From Desulfoplanes formicivorans (GTDB lineage: Bacteria; Desulfobacterota; Desulfovibrionia; Desulfovibrionales; Desulfomicrobiaceae): 62,254 bases of DNA. The stretch is from assembly GCF_001748225.1 (NCBI RefSeq), contig NZ_BDFE01000022.1, forward strand, positions 1 through 62,254, in the 5' to 3' direction. A program made the position numbers and the translations under genes. Each line of letters begins with the position of its first letter. Positions within the stretch are counted from its first letter, which is position 1. Shown in pieces: positions 61,669 through 62,254 of this stretch. A model generated the notes under the pieces. That model had not been told where the DNA came from. It ran no database searches and was given only the letters and a program-made list of their open reading frames with translations.

Positions 61669-62254
61669 ATGCTTGCTGAACAAATTTTTGCCTTGGGTCT
61701 TGGCCTTACACCGCCGTGGAAAGTTACGAGCCAACGTCTTGATACTGCCCATACACCAACCAAACTTCATCTGGAGATCGGTGCCGACCGTGGAGCGCTG
61801 TACCCGTGTCCGGAGTGTGGTGCCATGTGCAAGGCTCATGACTTCAAGGAGTACACGTGGCGGCATCTCACCTTTTTTCAGCACCATTGCTACCTCACCG
61901 CTCGAGTCCCAAGGATTAATTGTTCGGAACACGGCATCCGTCGGGTGGACGTTCCCTGGGCCAGAAAAGGCAGTCGTTTTACCTTGCTCTTTGAGCAGGT
62001 GGTCATGAGTCTTGTTCGCGAGATGCCGGTCAGTGCGGTTGCTCGTCACGTCGGGGTCACAGACAAACGATTATGGCGTATCGTTTACCACTATGTTTCC
62101 AAAGCCATTGAGACTCTGGATCTCAAAGATCTCAAGGCGATCGGGCTGGATGAAACAGCTTCCAAGCGTGGTCATAATTACATCACGGTCTTCATTGATC
62201 TGGATCGATCCGACAAACCCGTGATTTTTGCCACTCCAGGCAAAGGCAAGGAAT
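61669..62254 (+). CDS. ISL3-family transposase, truncated by the window end
   Basis: The frame from ATG at 61669 (after AGGAGGATGAGTC) is open to the last base, giving 195 residues. It has an N-terminal zinc knuckle (YPCPECGAMCKAHDF, with a later INCSEHG), a helix-turn-helix region (MPVSAVARHVGVTDKRLWRIVYHY) and the first part of the DDE domain with GLDETASKRGHNYITVFIDLD, which gives the first Asp. These are hallmarks of ISL3 transposases, which cut and paste the element. An overlapping ATG at 61662 reads into a stop, so it was not used. The gene appears intact as far as it goes. Confidence 0.9.
   Translation, partial: MLAEQIFALGLGLTPPWKVTSQRLDTAHTPTKLHLEIGADRGALYPCPECGAMCKAHDFKEYTWRHLTFFQHHCYLTARVPRINCSEHGIRRVDVPWARKGSRFTLLFEQVVMSLVREMPVSAVARHVGVTDKRLWRIVYHYVSKAIETLDLKDLKAIGLDETASKRGHNYITVFIDLDRSDKPVIFATPGKGKE

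Larger units (their letters stand above)
61594..62254 (+). mobile_element. ISL3-family insertion sequence, right part beyond the window
   Basis: It starts with the inverted repeat at 61594-61619 and continues with a transposase gene at 61669 that is still open at the window end. Family assignment rests on the transposase (see that entry) and on the end sequence. It lies immediately downstream of the last AT-rich LPS gene, a typical landing place. Confidence 0.85.

Overview
The window looks like a chromosomal segment of a sulfate-reducing bacterium of the Desulfobacterota, most likely order Desulfovibrionales. The evidence is gene content and order, not a search. It has the block ffh-rpsP-khpA-rimM-trmD-rplS-rnhB-yraN-rsmI followed by PTS IID, HPr and enzyme I, a TrmD with an extra C-terminal methyltransferase domain, TRAP and polar amino-acid ABC importers, paired small heat-shock proteins, and a thermophile-type glucan phosphorylase. 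Coding density is high, and most of the core between about 7 and 57 kb is on the minus strand.

Layout. (1) 0-7 kb, plus strand: surface-polysaccharide genes, namely a membrane protein, a GT4 glycosyltransferase, an NAD-dependent epimerase, a WbpL/WecA-like phosphoglycosyltransferase and a CapD/WbpM-type dehydratase. (2) 7-21 kb, minus strand: a TolA/TonB-like small protein with an HD phosphohydrolase, ndk-proC, a divergent polysaccharide deacetylase, ctpA, a degenerate EnvC-like protein, an endonuclease III relative, prmA, a four-gene amino-acid ABC importer, argD and dut. (3) 21-28 kb, plus strand: glgP, then tlyA, a TrmH-type methyltransferase, aroC and an ElyC/YdcF-like gene as a tight run, then a cysteine-rich unknown. 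(4) 28-43 kb, mostly minus strand: ybaK, a dctPQM TRAP operon, two hsp20 genes (plus strand), ansA-tatD-trm112, argJ, secA, a flavoprotein, smpB and ptsI-ptsH. (5) 43-51 kb: the PTS IID, rsmI, yraN, rnhB, rplS, trmD, rimM, khpA, rpsP, ffh translation/secretion block. (6) 51-58 kb: a class I aminotransferase, a sigma-54 activator with a degenerate receiver, and a second amino-acid ABC importer whose two permeases are fused into one polypeptide. (7) 58-62 kb: AT-richer LPS-type glycosyltransferases and the start of an ISL3-family insertion sequence that runs off the window.

The two ends are surface-glycan regions with lower GC than the core. Both carry the same insertion-sequence end: a complete left end with transposase near 61.6 kb and a solo opposite end at 1445-1470. 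A dispersed non-coding repeat occurs at about 4.6, 20.3 and 52.1 kb. The most notable protein-level oddities are the fused permease, the response regulator with Glu in place of the phospho-acceptor Asp, the LytM domain without its metal ligands, the WbpL-like protein lacking one Asp of its catalytic pair, and a lone PTS IID. I saw no CRISPR array, no tRNA or rRNA gene and no clear new multi-gene defence system.
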